A DNA stretch of 64,000 nt from Colletes latitarsis (Eukaryota; Arthropoda; Insecta; Hymenoptera; Colletidae): NCBI RefSeq assembly GCF_051014445.1, contig NW_027488370.1, positions 4,898,001 to 4,962,000 on the forward strand. The letters are read 5' to 3'. Below, in pieces: positions 9,670 through 21,946 of this stretch (positions are counted from its first letter, which is position 1; every line of letters begins with the position of its first letter). Below the pieces are notes generated by a model that searched no databases, was not told the origin of the DNA, and saw only the letters and a program-made list of their open reading frames with translations. The position numbers and the translations under genes are program-made.

Positions 9670-12257
9670 CGTACTTTCGCATTTCTGGCATACTCGTAGG
9701 CAGATCCTGGGCTTTTTCTGGTTTGGATCACGTAGTAATGCGGTACCACACTGAAACAGTCAATTAAACCTGGTTGTGATTAACATTTTGGAGGATAACG
9801 CCGGTTATGTCACGGTTAGGTCTGGGATTTGCCGTCATCTGGCTCGTATTTTCGCATTTTTCGCATACTTGTAGGCCAGATCCTGGCCATTTTTTCTGGC
9901 TTGGACCACCTAGTAATGTGGTATCACACTGAAACAGTCAATTAAACCTGGTTGTGATTAACATTTTGGAGGATAACGCCGGTTATGTCTCTGTTAGTTC
10001 TGGGATTTGCCCTCATCTGTCTCCTACTATCACATTTTTCGCATACATGGTGGCCAGATCCTGGCCTTTTTCTGGTCTGTATCACGTAGTAATGCGGTAC
10101 CACAACGAAACAGTCAATTAAACCTGGTTGTGATTAATATTTTAGAGGATAACGCCGGTTATGTCTTGGTTAGGTCTGGGATTTGGCCTCATCTGGCTCA
10201 TACTGTCGCATTTCTCGCATACTTGTTGGCCAGATCCAGGGCTTTATCTGGTTTGTATCCCGTCGTAATGTGGTTCCACACCGAAACAGTGAATTAAACC
10301 CGGTTGCGATTAATATTTTAGAGGATAACGCCGGTTATGTCTGGGTTAGGTCTGGGATTTGCCCTCATCTGTCTCCTACTATCACATTTTTCGCATACAT
10401 GGTGGCCAGATCCTGGCCTTTTTCTGGTCTGTATCACGTAGTAATGCGGTACCACAACGAAACAGTCAATTAAACCTGGTTGCGATTAATATTTTAGAGG
10501 ATAACGCTGGCTATGTCTGGGTTAGTTCTGGTATTTGCAATCATCAGGCTCATACTTTCGCAATTTTCGCGTACTTGTTGGCCAGATCTCGGGTTTCTTG
10601 TGGTTTGGATCCCGTCGTAATGTGGATCCACACCGAAGCAGTCAATTAAACCTGGTTGCGATTAATATTTTAGAGGATGACGCTGGTTATGTCTGGGTTA
10701 TTTCTGGTATTTGCAATCATCTGGCTCATACTTTCGCAATTTTCGCGTACTTGTTGGCCAGATCTTGGGTTTCTTCTGGTTTGGATCCCGTCGTAATGTG
10801 GATCCACACCGAAGCAGTCAATTAAGCCTGGCTGCGATGAATATTTTAGAGGATAACGCTGCTTATGTTTGGGTTAGTTCTGCTATTGGCAATCATCTGG
10901 CTCGTACTTTCGCATTTCTGGCATACTTGTAGGCAGATCCTGGGCTTTTTCTGGTTTGGATCACGTAGTAATGCGGTACCACACTGAAACAGTCAATTAA
11001 ACCTGGTTGTGATTAACATTTTGGAGGATAACGCCGGTTATGTCACGGTTAGGTCTGGGATTTGCCGTCATCTGGCTCGTATTTTCGCATTTTTCGCATA
11101 CTTGTTGGCAAGATCCTGGGCTTTTTCTGGTTTGGATCGCGTAGTAATGCGGTACCACACCGATGCAGTCAATTAAACCTGGTTGCGATGAATATTTTAG
11201 AGGATAACGCCGGTTATGTCTTGGTTAGGTCTGGGATTTGGCCTCATCTGGCTCATACTTTCGCAATTCTCACATACTTGTTGGCCAGATCCAGGGCTTT
11301 ATCTGGTTTGTATCCCGTCGTAATGTGGTTCCACACCGAAACAGTGAATTAAACCCGGTTGCGATTAATATTTTAGAGGATAACGCCGGTTATGTCTGGG
11401 TTAGGTCTGGGATTTGGCCTCATCTGGCTCGTACTTTCGCATTTCTCGCATACTTGTTGGCCAGATCCTGGGCTTTTTCTGGTTTAGATCACGTAGTAAT
11501 GTGGTTCCACACCGAAACAGTCAATTAAACCTGGTTGCGATTAATATTTTAGACGATAACGCCGGTTATGTCACGGTTAGGTCTGGGATTTGCCGTCATC
11601 TGGCTCGAATTTTCGCATTTCTCGCATACTTGTTGGCCAGATCCTGGGCTTTTTCTGGTTTGGATCACGTAGTATTGTGGTACCACACTGAAACAGTCAA
11701 TAAAAGCTGGTTCCGATTAGTATCTTACAGGATAACACCGGTTATGTCTGGGTTAGGTCTGGGATTTGCCCTCATCTGGCTCGTATTTTCTCATTTTCGC
11801 ATACTTGTTGGCCAGATCCTGGCCTTTTTCTGGCTTGGACCACGTAGTAATGTGGTATCACACCGAAACAGTCCACTAAACCTGGTTGTGATTAACATTT
11901 TGGAGGATAACGCCGGTTATGTCTTGGTTAGGTCTGGTATTTGCCCTCATCTGGCTCGTACTTTCGCATTTCTCGCATACTTGTTGGCCAGATCCTTGCC
12001 TTTTCCTGGTTTGGATCACGTAGTAATGCGGTACCACACTGAAACAGTCAATTAAACCTGGTTGTGATTAATATTTTGGAGAATAACGCTGGTTATGTTT
12101 GGGTTAGTTCCGGTATTTGCAACCATCTGGCTGATACTTTCGCATTTTTTGCATACTTGTTGGCCAGATCCTGGCCTTTTCCTGGTTTGGATCACGTAGT
12201 AATGCGGTACCACCCCGAAACAGTCAATAAAACCTGGTTGCGATTAATATTTTAGAG
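9670..12257 (+). repeat. 2.6-kb higher-order unit, copy 3 of 5
   Basis: Part of block A copy 2. It carries the replaced patch at about 10018-10130. Confidence 0.9.
10499..11025 (+). repeat. Three-monomer module, copy 4
   Basis: Sites at 10621 and 10797. This is the counterpart of copy 1 at offset 8827, sharing AGATCTCGGG and the GGATGACGC start. It differs by GGCTATG in place of GGTTATG in the first monomer. Confidence 0.9.
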
Positions 12258-12608
12258 GATAACGCCGGTTATGTCTGGTTTAGTTCTGGTATTTGCAATC
12301 ATCTGGCTCGTACTTTCGCATTTTTCGCATACTTGTTCTTCAGATCCTGGGCTTTTTCTGGTTTGGATCACGTAGTAATGTGGTACCACACTGAAACAGT
12401 CAATAAAAGCTGGTTGCGATTAGTATTTTGGAGGATAACGCTGGTTATGTCTGGTTTAGTTCTGGTATTTGCAATCATCTGGCTCGTACCTTCGCATTTT
12501 TCGCATACTTGATGGCCAGATCCTGGCCTTTTTCTGGTTTGGATCACGTAGTAATGTGGTACCACACTAAAACAGCCAACAAAAGCTGGTTTCGATTAGT
12601 ATTTTAGA

Positions 12609-12798
12609 GGATAACGCCGGTTATGTCTGGTTTAGTTCTGGTATTTTTGCAAATATGATGATTGCCATCTGGCTCGTACTTTCGCATTTTTCGCATACTT
12701 GTTCTTCAGATCCTGGGCTTTTTCTGGTTTGGATCACGTAGCAATGTGGTACCACACTGAAACAGTCAATAAAAGCTGGTTCCGATTAGTATTTTAGA
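12609..12798 (+). repeat. 190-bp variant monomer, copy 4
   Basis: Same expansion, near 12645-12659. Counterpart of 3782-3971 at offset 8827, sharing CACGTAGCAATG. Confidence 0.9.
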
Positions 12799-14558
12799 GG
12801 ATAACGCTGGTTATGACTGGTTTAGTTCTGGAATTTGCAAACATCTGGCTCGTACCTTCGCATTTTTCGCCTACTTGTTGGCAAGATCCTGGGCATTTTC
12901 TGGTTTGGATCACGTAGTAATGCGGTACCACACCGAAACAGTCAATAAAACCTGGTTGCGATTATTATTTTAGAGGATAACGCCGGTTATGTCTCGGTTA
13001 TGTCTGGGATTTGCCCTCATCTGGCACATACTTTCGCATTTCTCGCATACTTGATGGCCAGATCCTGGCCTTTTTCTGGCTTGGACCACGTAGTAATGTG
13101 GTACCACACCGAAACAGTCATTACAAGCTGGTTGCGATTACTATTTTAGAGGATAGCGCCGGTTATGTCTGGGTTAGGTCTGGTACTTGCTCCTCATCTG
13201 GCTCGTACTTTCGCATTTTTCGCATACTTGTTTTTCAGATCCTGGGCTTTTTCTGGTTTGGATCACGTAGTAATGTGGTACCACACTGAAACAGTCAATA
13301 AAAGCTGGTTGCGATTAGTATTTTAGAGGATAACGCTGGTTATGTCTGGTTTAGTTCTGGTATTTGCAATCATCTGGCTCGTACCTTCGCATTTTTCGCA
13401 TACTTGATGGCCAGATCCTGGCCTTTTTCTGGTTTGGATCACGTAGTAATGTGGTACCACACTAAAACAGCCAACAAAAGCTGGTTTCGATTAGTATTTT
13501 ATAGGATAACGCTGGTTATGTCTGGTTTAGTTCTGGTATTTGCAATCATCTGGCTCGTACCTTCGCATTTTTCGCCTATCTGTTGGGAAGATCCTGGGCT
13601 TTTTCATGCTTGGACCACGTAGTAATGTGGTATCACACTGAAACAGTCAAATAAACCTGGTTCCGCTTAATATTTAACAGGATAACGCCGGCTATGTCTC
13701 GGTTAGGTCTGGGATTTTCCCTCATTTGGCTCGTACCTCCGCATTTTTCGCATACTTGTTGGCAAGATCCTGGGCTTTTTCTGGTTTGGATCACGTAGTA
13801 ATGCGGTACCACACCGAAACGGTCAATTCAACCTCGTGGCGATTAATATTTTAGAGGATAACGCCGGTTATGTCTCCGTTAGGTTTGGGATTTTCCCTCA
13901 TGTGGCTCGTAATTTCGCATTTTTCGCATACTTGTTGGCCAGATCCTGGCCTTTTTCATGCTTGGACCACGTAGTAATGTGGTACCACACTGAAACAGTC
14001 AAATAAACCTGGTTCCGATTAGTATTTCAGAGGATAACGCAGGTTACGTCTGGGTTAGTTCTGGTATTTGCAACCATCTGGCACATACTTTCGCGGTTTT
14101 CGCATACTTGTTGGGCAGATCCTGGGTTTTTTCTGGTTTGGATCCCGTAGTAATGAGGTTCCACACCGAAGCAGTCAATTAAACCTGGTGGCGATTAATA
14201 TTTTAGAGGATAACGCCGGTTATGTCGCGGTTAGATCTGGGATTTGGCCTCATCTGGCTCATACTTTCGCATGTCTCGCCTACTTGATGGCCAGATCCAG
14301 GGCTTTATCTGGTTTAGATCACGTAGTAATGTGGTTCCACACCGAAGCAGTCAATTTAACCTGGTTGCGATTAATATTTTAGACGATAACGCCGGTTATG
14401 TCACGGTTAGGTCTGGGATTTGCCGTCATCTGGTTCGAATTTTCGCATTTCTCGCATACTTGTAGGCAGATCCTGGCCTTTTTCATGCTTGGACCACGTA
14501 GTAATGTGGTACCACACCGAAACAGTGAATTAAACCCGGTTGCGATTAATATTTTAGA

Positions 14559-15085
14559 GGATAACGCCGGTTATGTCTGGGTTAGGTCTGGTATTTGCAA
14601 TCATCAGGCTCATACTTTCGCAATTTTCGCGTACTTGTTGGCCAGATCTTGGGTTTTTTGTGGTTTGGATCCCGTCGTAATGTGGATCCACACCGAAGCA
14701 GTCAATTAAACCTGGTTGCGATTAATATTTTAGAGGATAACGCTGGTTATGTCTGGGTTAGTTCTGGTATTTGCAATCATCTGGCTCATACTTTCGCAAT
14801 TTTCGCGTACTTGTTGGCCAGATCTTGGGTTTTTTGTGGTTTGGATCCCGTCGTAATGTGGATCCACACCGAAGCAGTCAATTAAGCCTGGCTGCGATGA
14901 ATATTTTAGAGGATAACGCTGCTTATGTTTGGGTTAGTTCTGCTATTTGCAATCATCTGGCTCGTACTTTCGCATTTCTGGCATACTTGTAGGCAGATCC
15001 TGGGCTTTTTCTGGTTTGGATCACGTAGTAATGCGGTACCACACTGAAACAGTCAATTAAACCTGGTTGTGATTAACATTTTGGA
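14559..15085 (+). repeat. Three-monomer module, copy 5
   Basis: Sites at 14681 and 14857, counterpart of copy 2 at offset 8827. Its first 30 bases belong to a foreign patch (GCCGGTTATG and GGTCTGG in place of GCTGGTTATG and GTTCTGG), so the start of monomer 1 is chimeric. Confidence 0.85.
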
Positions 15086-16603
15086 GGATAACGTCGGTTA
15101 TGTCACGGTTAGGTCTGGGATTTGCCGTCATCTGGCTCGTATTTTCGCATTTTTCGCATACTTGTTGGCAAGATCCTGGGCTTTTTCTGGTTTGGATCAC
15201 GTAGTAATGCGGTACCACACCGATGCAGTCAATTAAACCTGGTTGCGATTAATATTTTAGAGGATAACGCCGGTTATGTCTTGGTTAGGTCTGGGATTTG
15301 GCCTCATCTGGCTCATACTTTCGCATTTCTCGCATACTTGTTGGCCAGATCAAGGGCTTTATCTGGTTTGTATCCCGTCGTAATGTGGTTCCACACCGAA
15401 ACAGTGAATTAAACCCGGTTGCGATTAATATTTTAGAGGATAACGCCGGTTATGTCTGGGTTAGGTCTGGGATTTGCCCACATCTGGCTCGTACTTTCGC
15501 ATTTCTCGCATACTTGTTGGCCAGATCCTGGGCTTTTTCTGGTTTAGATCACGTAGTAATGTGGTTCCACACCGAAACAGTCAATTAAACCTGGTTGCGA
15601 TTAATATTTTAGACGATAACGCCGGTTATGTCACGGTTAGGTCTGGGATTTGCCGTCATCTGGCTCGAATTTTCGCATTTCTCGCATACTTGTTGGCCAG
15701 ATCCTGGGCTTTTTCTGGTTTGGATCACGTAGTAATGTGGTACCACACTGAAACAGTCAATAAAAGCTGGTTCCGATTAGTATTTTATAGGATAACGCTG
15801 GTTACGTCTGGTTTAGTTCTGGTATTGGCAATCATCTGGCTCGTACCTTCGCATTTTTCGCCTACTTGTTGGCAAGATCCTGGCCTTTTTCTGGCTTGGA
15901 CCATGTAGTAATGTGGTATCACACTGAAACAGTCAACTAAACCTGGTTGTGATTAACATTTTGGAGGATAACGCCGGTTATGTCTTGGTTAGGTCTGGTA
16001 TTTGCCCTCATCTGGCTCGTACTTTCGTATTTTTCGCATACTTGTTGGCCAGATCCTGGGCTTTTTCTGGTTCGGATCACGTAGTAATGTGGTACCACAC
16101 TGAAACAGTCAATAAAAGCTGGTTCCGATTAGTATCTTACAGGATAACACCGGTTATGTCTGGGTTAGGTCTGGGATTTGCCCTCATCTGGCTCGTACTT
16201 TCGCATTTTCGCATACTTGTTGGCCAGATCCTGGCCTTTTTCTGGCTTGGACCACGTAGTAATGTGGAATCACACTGAAATAGTCAACTAAACCTGGTTG
16301 TGATTAACATTTTGGAGGATAACGCCGGTTATGTCTTGGTTAGGTCTGGTATTTGCCCTCATCTGGCTCGTACTTTCGCATTTCTCGCATACTTGTTGGC
16401 CAGATCCTTGCCTTTTCCTGGTTTGGATCACGTAGTAATGCGGTACCACACTGAAACAGTCAATTAAACCTGGTTGTGATTAAAATTTTGGAGAATAACG
16501 CTGGTTATGTTTGGGTTAGTTCCGGTATTTGCAACCATCTGGCTGATACTTTCGCATTTTTTGCATACTTGTTGGCCAGATCCAGGGCTTTTTCTGGTTT
16601 GTA

Positions 16604-16965
16604 TCCCGTCGTAATGTGGTTCCACACCGAAACAGTCAATTAATCCTGGTTGCGATTAATATTTTAGAGGATAACGCCGGTTATGTCTCGGTTAGTTCTG
16701 GGATTTGCCCTCGTCTGGAAAGTACCTTCGCATTTTTCGCCTACTTGTTGGCTAGATCCTGAGCTTTTTCTGGTTTGAATCCCGTAATAATGACGCTCCA
16801 CACCGAAACAGTCAACTAAACCTGGTTGCGATTAATATTTTAGAGGATAACGCTGGTTATATCTGGGTTAGTTCTGGTATTTGCGATCATCTGGCTCATA
16901 CTTTCGCAATTTTCGCGAACTCGTTGGCCAGATCTTGGGTTTTTTGTGGTTTGGATCCCGTCGTA
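16604..16965 (+). repeat. Divergent two-monomer segment, left copy
   Basis: Marked by TCGTCTGGAAAGTACC, GATCCTGAGC, CGTAATAATGACGCTCC and GGTTATATCTGGG. Repeated exactly 880 bp (5 monomers) to the right. Confidence 0.88.
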
Positions 16966-17483
16966 ATGTGGTTCCACACCGAAGCAGTCAATTAAACCTA
17001 GTTGCGATGAATATTTTGGAGGATAACGCCGGTTATGTCTCGGTTAGGTCTGGGATTTGCCCTCATCTGGCTCGTACTTTCGCATTTTTCGCATACTAGT
17101 TAGCCAGATCGTGGCCTTTTTCCGGCTTGGACCACGTAGTAATTTGGTACCACACCGAAACAGCCAATAGAAGCGGGTTGCGATTAATATTTTAGAGGAT
17201 AACGCCGGTTATGCCTGGGTTAGGTCTGGGATTTGCCCCCATCTGGCTCGTACTTTCGCATTTCTCGCATACTTGTTGGCCAGATGCAGGGCTTTTTCTG
17301 GTTTGTATCCCGTCGTAATGTGGTTCCACACCGAAACAGTCAATTAATCCTGGTTGCGATTAATATTTTAGAGGATAACGCTGGTTATGTCTGGGTTAGT
17401 TCTGGTATTTGCGATCATCTGGCTCATACTTTCGCAATTTTCGCGAACTCGTTGGCCAGATCTTGGGTTTTTTGTGGTTTGGA

Positions 17484-17845
17484 TCCCGTCGTAATGTGGT
17501 TCCACACCGAAACAGTCAATTAATCCTGGTTGCGATTAATATTTTAGAGGATAACGCCGGTTATGTCTCGGTTAGTTCTGGGATTTGCCCTCGTCTGGAA
17601 AGTACCTTCGCATTTTTCGCCTACTTGTTGGCTAGATCCTGAGCTTTTTCTGGTTTGAATCCCGTAATAATGACGCTCCACACCGAAACAGTCAACTAAA
17701 CCTGGTTGCGATTAATATTTTAGAGGATAACGCTGGTTATATCTGGGTTAGTTCTGGTATTTGCGATCATCTGGCTCATACTTTCGCAATTTTCGCGAAC
17801 TCGTTGGCCAGATCTTGGGTTTTTTGTGGTTTGGATCCCGTCGTA
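17484..17845 (+). repeat. Divergent two-monomer segment, right copy
   Basis: Counterpart of 16604-16965. TCGTCTGGAAAGTACC was seen nowhere else in the window. The flanking monomers also carry TTTGCGATCATC and CGCGAACTCG variants. Confidence 0.88.
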
Positions 17846-18954
17846 ATGTGGTACCACACCGAAACAGTCAACTAAACCTGGTTGCGGTTAATATTTTGGA
17901 GGATAACGCCGGTTATATCTCGGTTAGGTCTGGGATTTGCCCTCATCTTGCTCGTACCTTCGCATTTTTCGCATTCTTGTGGGCCAGATCCTGTCCTTTT
18001 TCTGGCCCGGTCCACGTAGTAATGTGGTACCACGCCGAAACAGGCAATTAAACCTGGTTGCGATTAATTTTTAGAGGATAACGCTGGTTATGTCTCGGTT
18101 AGGTCTGGTATTTGCCCTCATCTGGATCATACTTTCGCAATTATCGCGTACTTGTTGGCCAGATCTTGGGTTTTTTCTGGTTTGTATCCCGTCGTAATGT
18201 GGTTCCACACCGAAACAGTCAATTAATCCTGGTTGCGATTAATAGTTTAGAGGATAACGCTGGTTATGTCTGGGTTAGTTCTGGTATTTGCAATCATCTG
18301 TCTCGTACCTTCGCATTTTCCGCCTACTTGTTGGCAAGATCCTGGGCTTTTCTGGTTTGGATCACGTAGTAATGCGGTACCACACCGTAACAGTCAATTA
18401 AACCTGGTTGCGCTTAATATTTTGGAGGATAACGCCGGTTATGTCTGGGTTAGGTCTGGGATTTGCCCTCATCTGATTCGTACTTTCGCATTTTTCGCAT
18501 ACTTGTTGTCCAGATCCTGGCCTTTTTCTGGCTTGGACCACGTAGTGATGTGGTACCACACCGAAACAGTCAATTAAACCTGGTTGCGATTAATATTTTA
18601 GAGGATAACGCTGGTTATGGCTGGGTTAGTTCTGGTATTTGCAATCATCTGGCTCGTACCTTCGCATTCTCCGCCAACTTGCTGGCAAGATCTTGGGCTT
18701 TTTCTGGTTTGGATCACGTAGTAATGCGGTACCACATCGAAACAGTCAATTAAACCTGGTTGCGATTAATATTTTAGAGGATAGCGCCGGTCATTTCTCG
18801 GTTAGGTCTGGGATTTGCCCTCATCTGTCTCTTACTATCACATTTTTCGCATACTTGTTGGCCAGATCCTGGCCTTTTTCTGGTCTGTATCACGTAGTAA
18901 TGCGGTACCACACCGAAGCAGTCAATTAAACCTGGTTGCGATTAATATTTTAGA

Positions 18955-19481
18955 GGATAACGCTGGTTATGTCTGGGTTAGTTCTGGTATTTGCAATCAT
19001 CAGGCTCATACTTTCGCAATTTTCGCGTACTTGTTGGCCAGATCTTGGGTTTTTTGTGGTTTGGATCCCGTCGTAATGTGGATCCACACCGAAGCAGTCT
19101 ATTAAACCTGGTTGCGATTAATATTTTAGAGGATAACGCTGGTTATGTCTGGGTTAGTTCTGGTATTTGCAATCATCTGGCTCATACTTTCGCAATTTTC
19201 GCGTACTTGTTGGCCAGATCTTGGGTTTCTTGTGGTTTGGATCGCGTCGTAATGTGGATCCACACCGAAGCAGTCAATTAAGCCTGGCTGCGATGAATAT
19301 TTTAGAGGATAACGCTGCTTATGTTTGGGTTAGTTCTGCTATTTGCAATCATCTGGCTCGTACTTTCGCATTTCTGGCATACTTGTAGGCAGATCCTGGG
19401 CTTTTTCTGGTTTGGATCACGTAGTAATGCGGTACCACACTGAAACAGTCAATTAAACCTGGTTGTGATTAACATTTTGGA
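18955..19481 (+). repeat. Three-monomer module, copy 6
   Basis: Sites at 19077 and 19253. It shares AGTCTATTAAAC and GATCGCGTCG with copy 2 at offset 13223, marking it as the same block. Confidence 0.9.
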
Positions 19482-21946
19482 GGATAACGCCGGTTATGTC
19501 ACGGTTAGGTCTGGGATTTGCCGTCATCTGGCTCGTATTTTCGCATTTTTCGCATACTTGTAGGCCAGATCCTGGCCATTTTTTCTGGCTTGGACCACCT
19601 AGTAATGTGGTATCACACTGAAACAGTCAATTAAACCTGGTTGTGATTAACATTTTGGAGGATAACGCCGGTTATGTCTCTGTTAGTTCTGGGATTTGCC
19701 CTCATCTGGCTCGTACCTTCGCATTTTTCGCCTACTTGTTGGCAAGATCCTGGGCTTTTTCTGGTTTGGATCACGTAGTAATGCGGTACCACACCGATGC
19801 AGTCAATTAAACCTGGTTGCGATTAATATTTTAGAGGATAACGCCGGTTATGTCTTGGTTAGGTCTGGGATTTGGCCTCATCTGGCTCATACTTTCGCAT
19901 TTCTCGCATACTTGTTGGCCAGATCCAGGGCTTTATCTGGTTTGTATCCCGTCGTAATGTGGTTCCACACCGAAACAGTGAATTAAACCCGGTTGCGATT
20001 AATATTTTAGAGGATAACGCCGGTTATGTCTGGGTTAGGTCTGGGATTTGCCCTCATCTGTCTCCTACTATCACATTTTTCGCATACATGTTGGCCAGAT
20101 CCTGGCCTTTTTCTGGTCTGTATCACGTAGTAATGCGGTACCACACCGAAACAGTCAATTAAACCTGGTTGCGATTAATATTTTAGAGGATAACGTTGGT
20201 TATGTCTGGGTTAGTTCTGGTATTTGCAATCATCAGGCTCATACTTTCGCAATTTTCGCGTACTTGTTGGCCAGATCTTGGGTTTCTTGTGGTTTGGATC
20301 CCGTCGTAATGTGGATCCACACCGAAGCAGTCAATTAAACCTGGTTGCGATTAATATTTTAGAGGATAACGCTGGTTATGTCTGGGTTAGTTCTGGTATT
20401 TGCAATCATCTGGCTCATACTTTCGCAATTTTCGCGTACTTGTTGGCCAGATCTTGGGTTTCTTGTGGTTTGGATCCCGTCGTAATGTGGATCCACACCG
20501 AAGCAGTCAATTAAGCCTGGCTGCGATGAATATTTTAGAGGATAACGCTGCTTATGTTTGGGTTAGTTCTGCTATTTGCAATCATCTGGCTCGTACTTTC
20601 GCATTTCTGGCATACTTGTAGGCAGATCCTGGGCTTTTTCTGGTTTGGATCACGTAGTAATGCGGTACCACACTGAAACAGTCAATTAAACCTGGTTGTG
20701 ATTAACATTTTGGAGGATAACGCCGGTTATGTCACGGTTAGGTCTGGGATTTGCCGTCATCTGGCTCGTATTTTCGCATTTTTCGCATACTTGTTGGCAA
20801 GATCCTGGGCTTTTTCTGGTTTGGATCACGTAGTAATGCGGTACCACACCGATGCAGTCAATTAAACCTGGTTGCGATGAATATTTTAGAGGATAACGCC
20901 GGTTATGTCTTGGTTAGGTCTGGGATTTGGCCTCATCTGGCTCATACTTTCGCATTTCTCACATACTTGTTGGCCAGATCCAGGGCTTTATCTGGTTTGT
21001 ATCCCGTCGTAATGTGGTTCCACACCGAAACAGTGAATTAAACCCGGTTGCGATTAATATTTTAGAGGATAACGCCGGTTATGTCTGGGTTAGGTCTGGG
21101 ATTTGGCCTCATCTGGCTCGTACTTTCGCATTTCTCGCATACTTGTTGGCCAGATCCTGGGCTTTTTCTGGTTTAGATCACGTAGTAATGTGGTTCCACA
21201 CCGAAACAGTCAATTTAACCTGGTTGCGATTAATATTTTAGACGATAACGCCGGTTATGTCACGGTTGGGTCTGGGATTTGCCGTCATCTGGCTCGAATT
21301 TTCGCATTTCTCGCATACTTGTTGGCCAGATCCTGGGCTTTTTCTGGTTTGGATCACGTAGTATTGTGGTACCACACTGAAACAGTCAATAAAAGCTGGT
21401 TCCGATTAGTATCTTACAGGATAACACCGGTTATGTCTGGGTTAGGTCTGGGATTTGCCCTCATCTGGCTCGTACTTTCGCATTTCTCGCATACTTGTTG
21501 GCCAGATCCAGGCCTTTTTCTGGTTTGGATCAGGTAGTAATGCGGTACTACACCGAAACAGTCAATTAAACCTGGTTGCGATTAATATTTTAGAGGATAA
21601 CGCCGGTTATGTCTTGGTTAGGTCTGGTATTTGCCCTCATCTGGCTCGTACTTTCGCATTTCTCGCATACTTGTTGGCCAGATCCTTGCCTTTTCCTGGT
21701 TTGGATCACGTAGTAATGCGGTACCACACTGAAACAGTCAATTAAACCTGGTTGTGATTAATATTTTGGAGAATAACGCTGGTTATGTTTGGGTTAGTTC
21801 CGGTATTTGCAACCATCTGGCTGATACTTTCGCATTTTTTGCATACTTGTTGGCCAGATCCTGGCCTTTTTCTGGTTTGGATCACGTAGTAATGCGGTAC
21901 CACCCCGAAACAGTCAATAAAACCTGGTTGCGATTAATATTTTAGT
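19359..21946 (+). repeat. 2.6-kb higher-order unit, copy 4 of 5
   Basis: Part of block B copy 2. It shares the CCAGATCCAGGCC / GATCAGGTAG monomer (near 21500-21540) with copy 2 of the unit. Confidence 0.9.
20188..20714 (+). repeat. Three-monomer module, copy 7
   Basis: Sites at 20310 and 20486, counterpart of copy 3 at offset 13223. The first monomer reads AACGTTGG where copy 3 has AACGCTGG. Confidence 0.9.

Larger units (their letters stand above)
8828..14482 (+). repeat. HOR block A, copy 2
   Basis: Position-for-position counterpart of 1-5650. Examples of single differences: CACACCAAAACAGCC near 9384 for CACACTAAAACAGCC, and CTCATGTGGC near 13900 for CTCATCTGGC. The match breaks at about 14482 and resumes at about 14590 with the same offset. 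Confidence 0.93.
14483..18862 (+). repeat. Satellite segment between block A2 and block B2
   Basis: Part of it (to about 16.5 kb) resembles block B with one monomer missing near 15170. From about 16.6 to 18.8 kb monomers are more heterogeneous, with short-period duplications of 528 and 880 bp and small deletions (GATTAATTTTTAGAGG near 18063, GGGCTTTTCTGG near 18346). No gene or foreign element seen. Confidence 0.8.
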
